In this document: piece after piece, positions 1 to 10,200 of the stretch
Layout: every line of letters begins with the position of its first letter
How positions within the stretch are numbered: the first letter of the stretch is position 1
From: Nocardioides sp. SLBN-35
Lineage (GTDB): Bacteria; Actinomycetota; Actinomycetes; Propionibacteriales; Nocardioidaceae
Reading direction: 5' to 3'
Assembly (NCBI RefSeq): GCF_006715725.1
Contig: NZ_VFNU01000001.1
Location: 1,798,001-1,862,000 of the forward strand
Length of the DNA stretch: 64,000 nt
Made by a program: the position numbers and the translations under genes
The notes under the pieces: generated by a model
What the model was told of the DNA's origin: nothing
The model's database searches: none
Seen by the model: the letters and a program-made list of their open reading frames with translations, nothing else

Positions 1-2888
1 GAGTCGACCGGCGGGCTCACCGCGACACCGTCCTCGAGAGCCACCGGGGCGCCGAGGTCCTGGCCGTCGAGCGAGAACTGCACGGTGCCGGTCGGGGTGT
101 CGCCCTCGGCGGTCACGCTCGCGCGGAAGGTGACCCCGGCGCCGTACGTCGACGGGTTGGCGCTCGACGTCAGCGTGGTCGTGGTCGCCACCACCGCGGT
201 CCCCGGGATCACCGAGTGGGCCACGGCCTCCGACTCGCTCGCGCGGTAGTCGGCGTCGCCGGCGTAGCGGGCGGTGAGCTGGTGCGTACCTGCCGGCAGG
301 TCGTCGACGTCGAGCGTGGCGACGCTGCCCGAGGCCGAGGCAACGAGCGGGACGGCGCCGAGGGACTCGGTGCCGGCGTAGAAGGTCACCGTGCCGGTGG
401 GCGCGCCTGCGCCGGGGCTGACGGCGGCGACCGAGGCGGTGAGGGTGACGTTCTGGTCCTGCACCGACGGTGACGGGGAGGCCTGCACCACGGTGGTGGT
501 GTCGGCGGCGTCGACGTCCTGCTCGCGCTGGTCGGAGCCGCCGAGGTAGTCGGCGTTGCCGGCGTAGCGGGCCTCGACGGTGTGGGTGCCGGCACCGAGG
601 GAGGTGACCGGGGCGAACACCGCGACGCCGTTGTCGAGCGGGACGGGGCTGCCGACCTCGCTGCCGTCGACGAGGAGCTGGACCTGGCCGGCCGGCGTAC
701 CGCCGCCCGGAGCCTCGACCGTGACGGTGGCCGTGTAGCTCAGCGCCTGGCCGCTGACCGAGCTGCCCGACGGGCCGGCCAGCGCCACGGAGACCGCCGC
801 CTTCGCGACGTTCACGGTGCGCTGGGTGGCCGTGCTGCCGGCGTACACGTCGTCGCCGGTGTAGCTCGCGACCACCTGGTTGGAGCCGACCGGGAGGTCG
901 GTGACCACGGTGGAGGCGTTGCCGTCGGTGTCGACGCCGGCGCGGCCGACCTCGGTGCCGCCGACGGTGAACACGACGTCACCCGTGGGGGTGCCGGCGC
1001 CCGTGGTCACGCTCGCCGCGAGGGTGACCGGCTGGCCGTGGACCGCCGAGCCGGGAGAGACCGACGCGGAGGTGCTGGTGGCCAGCAGCGGCTCGCGGAC
1101 CCGGAAGGTGACCGAGCTCGAGGTGCTGCCGGTGTGGTCGGCCGTGCCGCTGTAGGTGGCGATCACGGTGTGGTAGCCGAGGCCGAGCGTCGAGAGCTGG
1201 GCGCTGGTCGCCTGGCCGCCGCTGAGCGGGACGGCGGAGCCGAAGTCGGCGCCGTCGACGTTGAACAGGACGGTGCCGCCCGGGTCGCCGCCATGGCTCG
1301 GCGCGACGGTCGCGGTGAACCGGACCGGGTCGCCGATGGTCACCACGCCCGGCTGGGCGACGACGGCGGTGGTCGTCGGGATCGTGCCGACGGTGAAGGC
1401 CGTCTGCGTCGAGGCGGCCTCGTGGCCGCCGTCGCCGGCGTACGACGCCGTCAGGGTCGCCGTCCGCGGCGGTCCCGCCACGGAGATCTGGGTCTCGGCG
1501 ACACCGGAGGCGTTGGTCGTGGCGTCGGCCGTCGCTCCGCCGGACAGGCTGAACGTGACGGTGCGCCCGGCCGCGCTCGCGCCGGTGCGGTCGGTCAGCG
1601 TGGCCCGGACCGTGGCAGTGCTGCCCTGCGGGGCGGAGGTGTCGCCGCCGTACGCGAGGGTGCTGCAGTTCTTCGGGGTCACGACGAGCGTGGCCACGGT
1701 GGTGACGCCACCGGCGGTCACCAGGACGCCCCAGGAGCCGCGGACGCCGCTCTTCTGCAGGCCGTCGGTCTCGCTCGGCGCGGTGAGGGTCGCCGCGTAG
1801 TTGCCGCCCGCGGTCGTGGTGGTGGTCGTCGTGCTGCCCTGCCCCGGGGACAGGGGCGACTTGTCGAGACGGACGCTGACCGGTACGCCGGCCGTGCCCG
1901 TGCTGAGCCTGCCGGCGACGGTGACGTCCGCGCCGGCGCAGGTCAGCGACGGCGTGATGGTCTCGGTGAGCGTGGTCGACGCGGCGGGGGTGGTCGCGCT
2001 GGACAGCTTGCGGTCCAGGGTCAGGGTCGCGCCGTCGAGCGGGAGCTTGAGGTACTCCTGTGCGTCGTTGCGGTGGTTCGGCGACCACCAGTGGGTGCTG
2101 ACGAGTGAGCCGTCGGAGCTCTGCGAGTGGACCTTGCTGGTCGCGATGTTGCCCGCGGGGACACTCGCGGTCGCGTTCGTGACGTTCGCGGGGGCGTCGA
2201 GGGAGAACACGCCGTTGAACGTGTCGGCCCCGCTCCCGTAGCTGCCGGCGTTGTAGCTGAAGCCGCCGTCGTAGTCGACGTCGACGTCGGTCTGCCAGCT
2301 CTGCCCGGCCTCGATCGGGAAGTCGATGGCCCGCCAGCCACCGCGGGGCGTCATCACCAGGTCGACCGCTGCGGTGATGTTGGTCGAGATGATCGAGATC
2401 GACGCCTTGGCGTTGAGGTTCTGGTGCTGCTGCTCCTGCAGCAGCGCCAGGTCGGAGCGGCGGACGTACCGCGTGCCGCTCACCGACCCGGAGAAGTTGC
2501 TGAGGTTCGCGGTCCCGATGCCGTCCACCGCGGCACTGCCTCCGCCGCCGGTGATGGTGCCGGTGATGTTCAGCTTGTAGGCGCTGTGTCCCTGGAACGT
2601 CTCCACGCCGGCGACGGTGTAGGTGACGTTCTCGTTGATCGTGACGTCCGCCGTGTCCGCGGTGTAGCGGAAGGTCGTCGCGTAGGTCCACGCCCACCCG
2701 GTGTTCCACGCGACGGCGTCGTCGCCGCCGGCCTGCGCGGCGCTCGCGGGCGCGACGCCGGTGGTCGTGACCAGCCCCGCGACGATCGTCGCGAGGACGC
2801 TGAGCCAGGCCATCCGTCGCCGGAAGGCTCGGGCCGCGCGTCGGCGGCCACCGGGCAGGAGTGTGTTGTCGATCGGCGCAGGGAGCAT
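1..2888 (-). CDS. Secreted Ig-like repeat protein, 3' end cut by window edge
   Basis: The frame is open from an ATG at 2888 to base 1, giving 962 codons with no stop. A TGA two codons upstream of this ATG fixes it as the first possible start. The N-terminus has an arginine-rich region, a hydrophobic stretch and an ASAAQA-type signal peptidase site at about residue 50, so the protein is exported. Residues 55-400 are a beta-rich region I do not recognise. From about residue 500 there are four complete bacterial Ig-like (Big_3_5 type) modules of about 95 residues and a fifth cut by the edge; each has a PTGTVTF-like strand and ends in an ARYAGDADY-like strand. Such modules act as extracellular spacers. 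The C-terminal anchor is not visible and no catalytic domain is seen. Confidence 0.8.
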   Translation of the reverse strand, partial: MLPAPIDNTLLPGGRRRAARAFRRRMAWLSVLATIVAGLVTTTGVAPASAAQAGGDDAVAWNTGWAWTYATTFRYTADTADVTINENVTYTVAGVETFQGHSAYKLNITGTITGGGGSAAVDGIGTANLSNFSGSVSGTRYVRRSDLALLQEQQHQNLNAKASISIISTNITAAVDLVMTPRGGWRAIDFPIEAGQSWQTDVDVDYDGGFSYNAGSYGSGADTFNGVFSLDAPANVTNATASVPAGNIATSKVHSQSSDGSLVSTHWWSPNHRNDAQEYLKLPLDGATLTLDRKLSSATTPAASTTLTETITPSLTCAGADVTVAGRLSTGTAGVPVSVRLDKSPLSPGQGSTTTTTTTAGGNYAATLTAPSETDGLQKSGVRGSWGVLVTAGGVTTVATLVVTPKNCSTLAYGGDTSAPQGSTATVRATLTDRTGASAAGRTVTFSLSGGATADATTNASGVAETQISVAGPPRTATLTASYAGDGGHEAASTQTAFTVGTIPTTTAVVAQPGVVTIGDPVRFTATVAPSHGGDPGGTVLFNVDGADFGSAVPLSGGQATSAQLSTLGLGYHTVIATYSGTADHTGSTSSSVTFRVREPLLATSTSASVSPGSAVHGQPVTLAASVTTGAGTPTGDVVFTVGGTEVGRAGVDTDGNASTVVTDLPVGSNQVVASYTGDDVYAGSTATQRTVNVAKAAVSVALAGPSGSSVSGQALSYTATVTVEAPGGGTPAGQVQLLVDGSEVGSPVPLDNGVAVFAPVTSLGAGTHTVEARYAGNADYLGGSDQREQDVDAADTTTVVQASPSPSVQDQNVTLTASVAAVSPGAGAPTGTVTFYAGTESLGAVPLVASASGSVATLDVDDLPAGTHQLTARYAGDADYRASESEAVAHSVIPGTAVVATTTTLTSSANPSTYGAGVTFRASVTAEGDTPTGTVQFSLDGQDLGAPVALEDGVAVSPPVD

Positions 2889-3094
2889 GCGTCACCGTCC
2901 CGTCAGGAGGGGGGTGCCACCCGAGAGGTACGGACACGGGGACCGTGTGGCGGAGGGAGTGAGCCGGATTCAAGCAGGTTGTGACCGCGTCCACACCGGT
3001 TTTGTGAGAAGGGTTCACGTTTTCTTTACCTTCGTGGGTGCCCGTGGTCGCCCCGGCTCGGCGTTTGCGGCGGCGCGCCGTAACCTTGCTCCTT

Positions 3095-4207
3095 GTGGCA
3101 GGCCCCGACTACGACGCCGAGATCAAGCAGCTGACTGCGACGATGCACACCATCGAGCAGGTCCTCGACCTGCCCAGGATGGAGCGTGAGATCGCCGACC
3201 TCGGCGAGCAGGTCGCCGCCCCCGACCTGTGGGACGACCAGGCCAACGCCACCCGCGTCACCGGCCGGCTCTCGTCGCTGCAGGGCCAGGTCGAGCGGTT
3301 CCGCGGCCTCCAGCAGCGCATCGAGGACCTCGGCGTCCTCGCCGAGCTCGCCGCCGAGGAGAGCGACGCCGACACCCTCGCCGAGGCCGACTCCGAGCTC
3401 GCCCGGGTCAAGACGGCCGTGGAGGGACTCGAGGTCCGCACCCTGCTCTCCGGTGAGTACGACGAGCGCGAGGCCATCGTCACGATCCGCTCCGGCGCCG
3501 GTGGCGTCGACGCCGCGGACTTCGCCGAGATGCTGATGCGGATGTACACCCGCTGGGCCGAGCGCAACAAGTACCCCGTCGAGGTCTACGACGTCTCCTA
3601 CGCCGAGGAGGCCGGCATCAAGTCGGCCGAGTTCGCGATCCACGCGCCGTACGCCTACGGCACCCTCTCCGTCGAGGTCGGCACCCACCGCCTGGTCCGG
3701 ATCAGCCCCTTCGACAACCAGGGCCGCCGCCAGACGTCGTTCGCCGCCGTCGAGGTCGTCCCGCAGCTCGAGCAGACCGACGAGATCGAGGTCGACGAGA
3801 ACGAGATCCGGGTCGACGTGTTCCGCTCCGGCGGCCCCGGCGGCCAGTCGGTCAACACCACCGACTCCGCGGTCCGCCTCACGCACATCCCCACCGGCAT
3901 CGTGGTCTCCTGCCAGAACGAGAAGTCGCAGCTGCAGAACAAGGCCGCTGCGATGATCGTCCTCAAGGCCAAGCTCCTCGCCAAGAAGAAGGCCGAGGAG
4001 GCCGCGCTCAAGAAGGACCTCAAGGGCGACGTCGCCGCGAGCTGGGGCGACCAGATGCGCAACTACGTCCTCAACCCGTACCAGATCGTCAAGGACCTGC
4101 GCACCGGCTACGAGACCGGCAACCCGCAGCCCGTCTTCGACGGCGAGATCGACGGCTTCCTCGAGGCCGGGATCCGCTGGCGGCGTGGGGCAGAGCAGGA
4201 AGGCTGA
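3095..4207 (+). CDS. prfB: Peptide chain release factor 2
   Basis: RF2 recognises UGA and UAA stop codons in the ribosomal A site and triggers release of the finished peptide. The translated protein is 370 residues from the GTG at 3095, matching the family length; an upstream ATG at 3038 adds 19 basic residues not expected for RF2. The codon-recognition tripeptide SPF is in [15 protein letters not shown], and the catalytic GGQ loop in [17 protein letters not shown]. The reading frame is continuous, so the in-frame UGA and programmed frameshift that autoregulate E. coli prfB are absent. It is divergent from the Ig-repeat gene across a 206-base gap and is followed by a large palindrome. The downstream ftsEX and smpB order is typical of actinobacteria. 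Confidence 0.97.
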   Translation: MAGPDYDAEIKQLTATMHTIEQVLDLPRMEREIADLGEQVAAPDLWDDQANATRVTGRLSSLQGQVERFRGLQQRIEDLGVLAELAAEESDADTLAEADSELARVKTAVEGLEVRTLLSGEYDEREAIVTIRSGAGGVDAADFAEMLMRMYTRWAERNKYPVEVYDVSYAEEAGIKSAEFAIHAPYAYGTLSVEVGTHRLVRISPFDNQGRRQTSFAAVEVVPQLEQTDEIEVDENEIRVDVFRSGGPGGQSVNTTDSAVRLTHIPTGIVVSCQNEKSQLQNKAAAMIVLKAKLLAKKKAEEAALKKDLKGDVAASWGDQMRNYVLNPYQIVKDLRTGYETGNPQPVFDGEIDGFLEAGIRWRRGAEQEG

Positions 4208-4236
4208 CGCTTCAGGGTAGATGCGGCGCGTGAGCG

Positions 4237-4542
4237 ACTCACGGTGTTTGTTTGGCCGTCGCTTCGCTCCGGCATGTCGCGCCGCCTTTGGCGCCGTTTC
4301 TTCCTCCCCCGCTCGCTCGTTCCTCGCTCGCTCCTCCGTCCAGAAACGGCGGGCGGCGCGACGAGACTCAGCCGCGCGTGATGCCTCAGCGCATCAGATG
4401 CGGCTGAGTGTTTTTCCGTCGGGCGCGCCGCGTTGCCTGGACGGAGCGGAGCGAGCGCCAGCGAGCGCAGCGGAGGAAGGCAACGCGCAAAAGCGCGCCC
4501 GACATGCGCGAGCGAAGCGAGCGCCAAACAAACACCGTGAGT
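4237..4542. repeat. 306-bp compound palindrome in a gene-free gap
   Basis: The 383 bases between the convergent ends of prfB and the metalloprotease gene hold no gene. They hold a long imperfect palindrome centred near 4388. The outer arms 4237-4279 and 4500-4542 are reverse complements at 39 of 43 positions, including a perfect outermost 20 bp (4237-4256 with 4523-4542). Each half contains its own hairpin: 4276-4286 pairs with 4352-4362 and 4293-4301 with 4342-4350 on the left; 4418-4428 pairs with 4493-4503 and 4430-4438 with 4478-4486 on the right. The centre is a separate hairpin (4366-4409). No transposase or other copy was found in this window. It could be a non-autonomous mobile or REP-like element or an elaborate bidirectional terminator. 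Confidence 0.85.
4366..4415 (+). terminator. Intrinsic terminator-like hairpin with T tract
   Basis: ACTCAGCCGC at 4366-4375 pairs perfectly with 4400-4409, and an inner TGATGC/GCATCA pair (4379-4384 with 4391-4396) extends the stem. Five T residues follow at 4411-4415. This forms the centre of the large palindrome and is the best Rho-independent terminator candidate for prfB. Confidence 0.6.
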
Positions 4543-4590
4543 TCCCTCGCGCGCCGCGCCAACCCTGCTGGATCTCGCTCCGCCGAGTCC

Positions 4591-6369
4591 CTACCGCCCC
4601 TTCGCGGCCGCCGAGCGCGGGCTGTACGAGCCCCAGCCGAGGTCGTTGCGGGCCCGGATCCGCACGGCCCAGCGGCCCTTGCGGGGCAGTCGGACGGCGG
4701 CGGCGCTCGCCTGGCCGGACAGCACGCCCGTCTTGCTGCGCGACAGCACCCGTCCCGACCTGTCGAGCCGGAAGACCTGCAGCACGTAGCCGGTGATCGT
4801 GCCGCCGCCGTCGGCCGGCGGGGTCCAGTGCACGTCGACGGTGATCCGGCCGCCCCGGGCGCCCTTCTTCACGGAGGGAGCGTGCGGCGTGCCCGGCCGG
4901 GACGTGGGCAGCCCGGGGGGCAGGGGATCGGGGGTGCCGGACGGGTCGAAGGGGATCTCCGTGTCCGGGGGCACGGGCACTCCGGTGCCACCGGCACACC
5001 CGGACATCAGGAGCTGGTAGCGGCCGAGGCTGCCGTAGTCGTCGTACCCACCCCCGACGGTGGTCCAGCCGCTGGCGCCTCCCGGGCCCGAGCCGCCCCC
5101 GGAGACCGCCAGGTAGTAGGGACCGCCTGCGACGGGGACGTTGAGGGAGGCGCCCATCCCGCTGATCGTGCCGGAGCTCCGGGTCGTCTGGGGAGCGCTG
5201 GAGGCCAGCACGTTGCCGGAGGCGTCGCGCAGCTCGAGGATGACGTCGAGGTTGGGCCCGACGCCGGCCGGCGAGGCGGTGGCGGTGAGCATGCCGAGGC
5301 AGTCGGTCAGCGCGTACCAGTCGCTGTCCGCCGGGGTCGAGATGATGCCGCCGTCGTCGGGCAGTGTGCTCAGGTCGGCGGCCGTCGCGGGGGTGCTGCC
5401 CGCGTCGTCGGTGCGCAGCGGCAGGCCGTGCGCGCCGATCACGGTGAGGTCGTCCTCGTGGTTGTTGGCCCCGGAGTAGTCGCCCCGCGACCACTGGGTG
5501 ATCGCCGCGCCGTAGGGGCTGCCCATGATCGGGCCCCACAGGGCGGTGCCGGCGTAGTAGCCGCTGCTGCCGGTGCCGTCGTGCGAGAGGCCCAGGGTGT
5601 GCCCGGCCTCGTGCGCCGCCGCGTCGGCCATGTTCTTCGCCTTCTGGCCCAGGGAGGCGGGGAAGACCCAGGCCGGGCTGTGCAGCTCGCTCGACGCGAT
5701 CTCGTCGTAGGTGCCGATCCACGCGATGCCGCCGCACCCGCCGCCGCACAGCTGGGTCTGCACCGAGCCGTCGTTGGTGAACGCCACCCGGGCGCCGTAC
5801 GACGGGTCGTTGCTCGAGGCCCGGAACAGGCCGCCGTACAAGGGCTCCTGGGTGGTCACGTCCACGTCCCAGGGAGCGAAGTCCTCGGCGACGCGGGCCC
5901 ACACCTCGCGGATCACGGTCTGCTCGGCGTCGGAGAACAGCAGCGCGAGCCCGTCCAGCGACCAGCCGCCGAACAGCAGGCTGTTGAGGCCGTTGAGGAG
6001 CCACGAGTTCGTGGCGAGCAGGCTGCCGCCGTCGAAGTCGAGGTAGATGCTGCGGGCAGCGCCGGGGCGGCTGTGCAGGGAGAAGGTGGGGACGTCCGCG
6101 GTGGCCGCGAGGGTCTGGGCGACCGCGGGCGGCGGGGTGTCGGACGACGTCGCGTCGGCCACGTCGGCCGGCGGCTGCCATTCGTCGACGGCGTAGAGCG
6201 TGCCGTCCGCGGCCACGTCCAGCGACGGGTCGGAGTCCAGCAGCCGCTGCTCGGCGGCGGTCAGCCCGGGGACGTCGGGCTCGGGCGCCGCGGCAGCGGG
6301 CAGCGCGAGCATGCCGACGGCCAGTGCCAGGCCGGCGAGCCCGAGGGTCCCTCTTCGCAGGGCGTGCAT
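4591..6369 (-). CDS. Secreted zinc metalloprotease with C-terminal FnIII-like domain
   Basis: The 592-residue product starts with a classic signal peptide (MHALRRG, a Leu/Ala/Gly core, cleavage near PAAAAPEPD). An in-frame GTG at 6399 would add ten residues before the signal and is less likely. The zinc site HEAGHTLGLSHDG, a HExxHxxGxxH signature of metzincin-type peptidases, lies about residue 225. A Cys- and Gly-rich loop (QLCGGGCGG) precedes it. The central region after the catalytic domain resembles a pre-peptidase C-terminal beta-sandwich, and residues 495-592 (TVDVHWTPPADGG and GYVLQVF) look like a fibronectin type III domain. The role is extracellular proteolysis; the substrate is unknown. 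The exact MEROPS family was not determined. Confidence 0.85.
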   Translation of the reverse strand: MHALRRGTLGLAGLALAVGMLALPAAAAPEPDVPGLTAAEQRLLDSDPSLDVAADGTLYAVDEWQPPADVADATSSDTPPPAVAQTLAATADVPTFSLHSRPGAARSIYLDFDGGSLLATNSWLLNGLNSLLFGGWSLDGLALLFSDAEQTVIREVWARVAEDFAPWDVDVTTQEPLYGGLFRASSNDPSYGARVAFTNDGSVQTQLCGGGCGGIAWIGTYDEIASSELHSPAWVFPASLGQKAKNMADAAAHEAGHTLGLSHDGTGSSGYYAGTALWGPIMGSPYGAAITQWSRGDYSGANNHEDDLTVIGAHGLPLRTDDAGSTPATAADLSTLPDDGGIISTPADSDWYALTDCLGMLTATASPAGVGPNLDVILELRDASGNVLASSAPQTTRSSGTISGMGASLNVPVAGGPYYLAVSGGGSGPGGASGWTTVGGGYDDYGSLGRYQLLMSGCAGGTGVPVPPDTEIPFDPSGTPDPLPPGLPTSRPGTPHAPSVKKGARGGRITVDVHWTPPADGGGTITGYVLQVFRLDRSGRVLSRSKTGVLSGQASAAAVRLPRKGRWAVRIRARNDLGWGSYSPRSAAAKGR

Positions 6370-6454
6370 GGAGACACGATCGGCTCGGCGGGGGACCACC
6401 CTGAAGGGCCGCTGCGCAGGTCAGGACGAAGTCCCGGCAACTGTGCCCGATCGA

Positions 6455-7126
6455 TCAGGTCAGCGGCACCGACGCCGCCTGCGCGACCGCGACGCACCAG
6501 CGTCCGGCACGGTCGACGAGCTCGTCCTGGGCGACGTCGGCGGGCAGGGTCAGGCTGCAGGCCAGCCACGCGTCGCCGAACAGGCCGCGGAAGGAGACGG
6601 TCTGCACGACGTCGCCCGCGCAGAGCACGCCCGCCGACGGGCTGCCGTACGCCGGCGCCGCGGGCAGCGCCGTGCACGCCTTGGTGACCGACGCCGTCGC
6701 CATCGCCTGGGCCGTGTCGGTGGTGATCGGCGGGGCGAACACCCAGCCCCGCGCCTCGACGGGAGCGGCGGTGCCGGTGGGGTCGGTGGTGTCGGTGGTG
6801 TCGGTCGTGTCGGAAGGGGAGAAGCGGCAGCCGTACTCGTGGGGGACGTCGCCGACGGGGAAGGCGTCGGACTGCTCGCCGTTGTCGTACGCCGCCAGCG
6901 TGGCCTCGGCGCCGAGCGCCTTCTCCACCGCCGCCGCGGGCACCAGGTCGCAGAAGGGCGCGCGCTGCACGACCGCCTTCGAGGTGTCGAACTCGGCCAG
7001 GGGAGTGCCCTTGTAGGGGGCCGGCTCGCGCGAGAGCGTGGCGTCGCCGGAGACGGCCACGCCGATGGCGACGGGTACGAGCGTGAGCAGCGCTGAGAGG
7101 AGCAGCGCACGCAGGACCATCGGCAC
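6455..7126 (-). CDS. Exported protein of unknown function
   Basis: This encodes 223 residues with a hydrophobic N-terminal segment (VLRALLLSALLTLVPVAIGVA) that is either a signal peptide or a membrane anchor; there is no lipobox. The mature part contains cysteines at the motifs PFCDL, YGCRF, KACTA, VLCAG, LACSL and RWCVA, six in all, which suggests disulfides outside the cell. A low-complexity DTTDTTDTTD run is encoded by a 9-bp repeat. The GTG at 7126 and the ATG at 7120 are both possible starts. It lies 85 bases upstream of the metalloprotease gene on the same strand and may be co-transcribed. I do not recognise the family; it resembles actinobacterial DUF3558-like secreted proteins only in general layout. 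Confidence 0.7.
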   Translation of the reverse strand: MPMVLRALLLSALLTLVPVAIGVAVSGDATLSREPAPYKGTPLAEFDTSKAVVQRAPFCDLVPAAAVEKALGAEATLAAYDNGEQSDAFPVGDVPHEYGCRFSPSDTTDTTDTTDPTGTAAPVEARGWVFAPPITTDTAQAMATASVTKACTALPAAPAYGSPSAGVLCAGDVVQTVSFRGLFGDAWLACSLTLPADVAQDELVDRAGRWCVAVAQAASVPLT

Positions 7127-7290
7127 ACGGTCACCCTAGAGGACGCCCCGAATGACGAGGAACGACCATGCCGGTGGTCCGGATGGGCCATTGCCCTCGG
7201 GTGCTCGCGACCGGTTCACTGGCGACGCGGGCGTGGGGCCCGCCGTCATCGCGCCTCTGCTCCGCGGCGCCCTTCTGCTGGGGGACAACC

Positions 7291-10200
7291 ATGCAGCCTT
7301 CCCGCGTTCTCGCGCGCCTGCTCGCCCTTCTGCTCGCCCTCGCGGGCCTGGCGGTGGTCGGGACCGCCGTGCCGTCGGCCCATGCCACGACGCCCAAGGC
7401 CGACGGCGGAGGCCGTGACAAGCAGGCCGCGCTGGCCGACCTCACCCTGTCCGGGACCGTCACCACCGAGGACGGGGGGCCGCTGGACGCATGGGTGAGC
7501 CTCTATCAGTGGCAGTCGGGCGCCGACCTGTTCGAGCCGATTGACGGGGCGCCGGTGGCGGACGAGCCGGGGAGCCCGTCCTACTCGTTCTCGGTCGCGC
7601 CCGGGTCCTACTACGTCGCGGTCGAGGACACCACCGGCGGTGCCTACCTGACCGGCTACAGCGGATCTGCCACCGAACCGCCCACTGGGCTCGACAGCAG
7701 CGGCGTGGTCACCGTGTCCGACTCCTCCCGGACCGCGGACGTCGTCCTGGCCCTCGCGCCGACGGCGCAGACGGTGAGCGGCTCCGTCGTCGACGGGTCC
7801 GGCGACCCGGTCTCCGACGCGTACGTCGAGACCTCCGCGGGCCCGGGCTACGACGACGACACCACGGACGTGGACGGCGCCTTCTCGCTGACCCTGGTGC
7901 CCGGGAGCTACCAGCTGTGGGTGCAGGCGCCCGTCGAGTTCGAGGACACCCTCGTGGACATCGTCGTGGACGCGGACGGGGGTGTGCTCGAGCCGATCGT
8001 CCTGAACCCGGCCGGCCAGTGGACGGTGTCGGGCAAGGTGCGCGACGCCGACGGCCCGCTTGCCGACGCCGAGGTGCAGGTCGTCCAACTGATCCCGGAC
8101 GGTGAGGGCGGCTGGTACGACGGCGACTGGGTCGCCGACGCCGTCACCGGCCCGGACGGCACCTTCGCGGCCGAGGGCATCCGGTCCGGGGACGAGTACA
8201 CGGTCCGCGCCTCCGCGACCGGCCACGGCACCCGGTACGCCGGCAACGTGGCGTCTCTCGACGCCGCCGGCCTCGAACACGTCCATCTGGCCGGTGACCA
8301 CACCTTCTCCGACATCACGCTGCCGGAGGCCTCGACCCTCGGCGGCACGGTGACCGGACCGAACGGACCCGAGTCCGAGACCCAGGTCGCGCTGTACGCG
8401 TGGGACGAGACGGCCGGCGCCTTCGTCCGCCAGGACAGCGCGTTCACCGACGACTCCGGGGTCTACGCCTTCAGCAGCATCGAGGCCGGGACGTACACGC
8501 TGCACTTCGAGCCGGCCGAGGCATCCTCGGCAGCCGCGGCCTGGCTCGTGGGCGCCGACATGCCGTCGGGCCCGGCTGCGCCCGGCACCTTCGTGGTGTC
8601 CTCGGTGCCGGCCGCGCTGACGAAGGACAAGGTCCTCGCGCAGGCGCAGGTCGCCACCGGTCGGATCACCGACCAGATGCACAACCCGCTGTCCGACGGA
8701 GGTGTCGTCGCCTACCGGTGGGACGCCGATGCCGTGGAGTGGCAGCAGGTGGGTACCGCCACCACCGGCGCCCAGGGCACCTACGCGGTCCGGCTGCCGG
8801 CTGCCGGCGACACGGTCACCTTCCGGTTCTCGCGCGGCGGGTTCAGCGCGCGCTTCCTCGGTGGCGGCACGTCCCTGCCGGCCGCCCCGAACGGGACCAA
8901 CAGCCGCGTCGTACCCGCGAGTGGCGACCTGGCGCTGCCGGACGCCGAGCTCCCGCCGTTCGTCAGCCAGCTGGGCAAGGTCGCCGGGCAGGACGACCTG
9001 GCCTACTGTCGCGCCAACGTGCTGCCGGCCAACGACGACGGCTCCAGCGACGAGGTGGAGCTCCCGTTCGACGTGAAGTTCTACGGCAACCCGTTCAGCA
9101 GCCTCTACGTCAACAACAACGGCAACGTCACCTTCGGGTCGCCGCAGAGCGAGTACACGCCGAGCGCCCTCAACGGGCCCACAGCGGTGCCGATCATCGC
9201 GCCGTTCTTCGCCGACGTGGACACCACGGGCACCGGTTCGAACGTCGTCACCTACGGCGCCTCCGCCGACGGCAAGTCGTTCTGCGTCAACTGGGCGGAC
9301 GTCGGCTACTACGAGTCGCACGACGACAAGCTCAACACCTTCCAGCTCATCCTCACCTCCCGCACGGGCGCCTCCGGCCGCACCGCCGGCGACTTCGACG
9401 TCCGGTTCAACTACGACGAGGTGCTCTGGGAGACCGGTGACGCCTCGGACGGCGCGAACGGCCTCGGTGGGACGTCCGCCGCGGCGGGCTTCTCGGCCGG
9501 CACGGGAGCGCCCGGGTCCTACGTCCAGCTCGAAGGCTCCCTCGTCAACGGCGCACTCCTGGACGCGGGCCCGCACGCCCTGGTCGCCAGCTCCCAGAAC
9601 TCGGCCCAGCCGGGCCGCTACAACTTCGAGATCCGCAACGACGGCTTCCAGCCCACCCTGGGCGGACTGACCGGCCACGTCCAGAAGGTCGGGGGAGCCC
9701 CGGTCGTCGGGGCGTACGTCGAGGCGTGTCGGACCGGCACGTACCAGTGCTCGTACACCGACACCAACGCGTCCGGCGACTACGCCTTCACCGCGCTCAA
9801 CGCCGGCAGCTACGCCGTCGAGGTGTGGCCTCCCGACAACACCCTCTTCAGCGGAGGCACGACCGCCTCCGTCACCACCGGCGACACGACGACCGCTCCC
9901 GTGGTGATCCTCCAGGCGCCCGTGCCGATGCCGGACAACGTGCAGCTGAACGGCGCCGGCGCCGACGGGAGTGTGCCCTCGGTCTACTACGGTGACCCCG
10001 TCCACCTGCGGATCATGGGCTGCGAAGGTGTCAGCACGCCGACGTACACCGTGGCGCTCACGACCGGCCAGGTGCTCCGCAACAGCCTGCCCCTGACCCT
10101 GACGGCCCCGGGCGTCTACGAAGCGGACATCGCCCCCTTCAGCCCGGACCACGGCGACGCCGTGATCACCACCAACGTCCCGAAGACCTGCGGTGGTCCG

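Noticed and set aside
582..2108. A 508-codon plus-strand open frame
   Set aside because: It is antisense to the Ig-repeat gene, with no domain or ribosome binding site.
3095..3200. Programmed +1 frameshift site in prfB
   Set aside because: The prfB frame is continuous through the region homologous to the E. coli frameshift, with no in-frame UGA.
4221..4796. Open frames crossing the palindrome after prfB
   Set aside because: They translate the palindrome into Arg/Ala/Ser-rich sequence, run into the metalloprotease gene antisense, and show no protein-like features.
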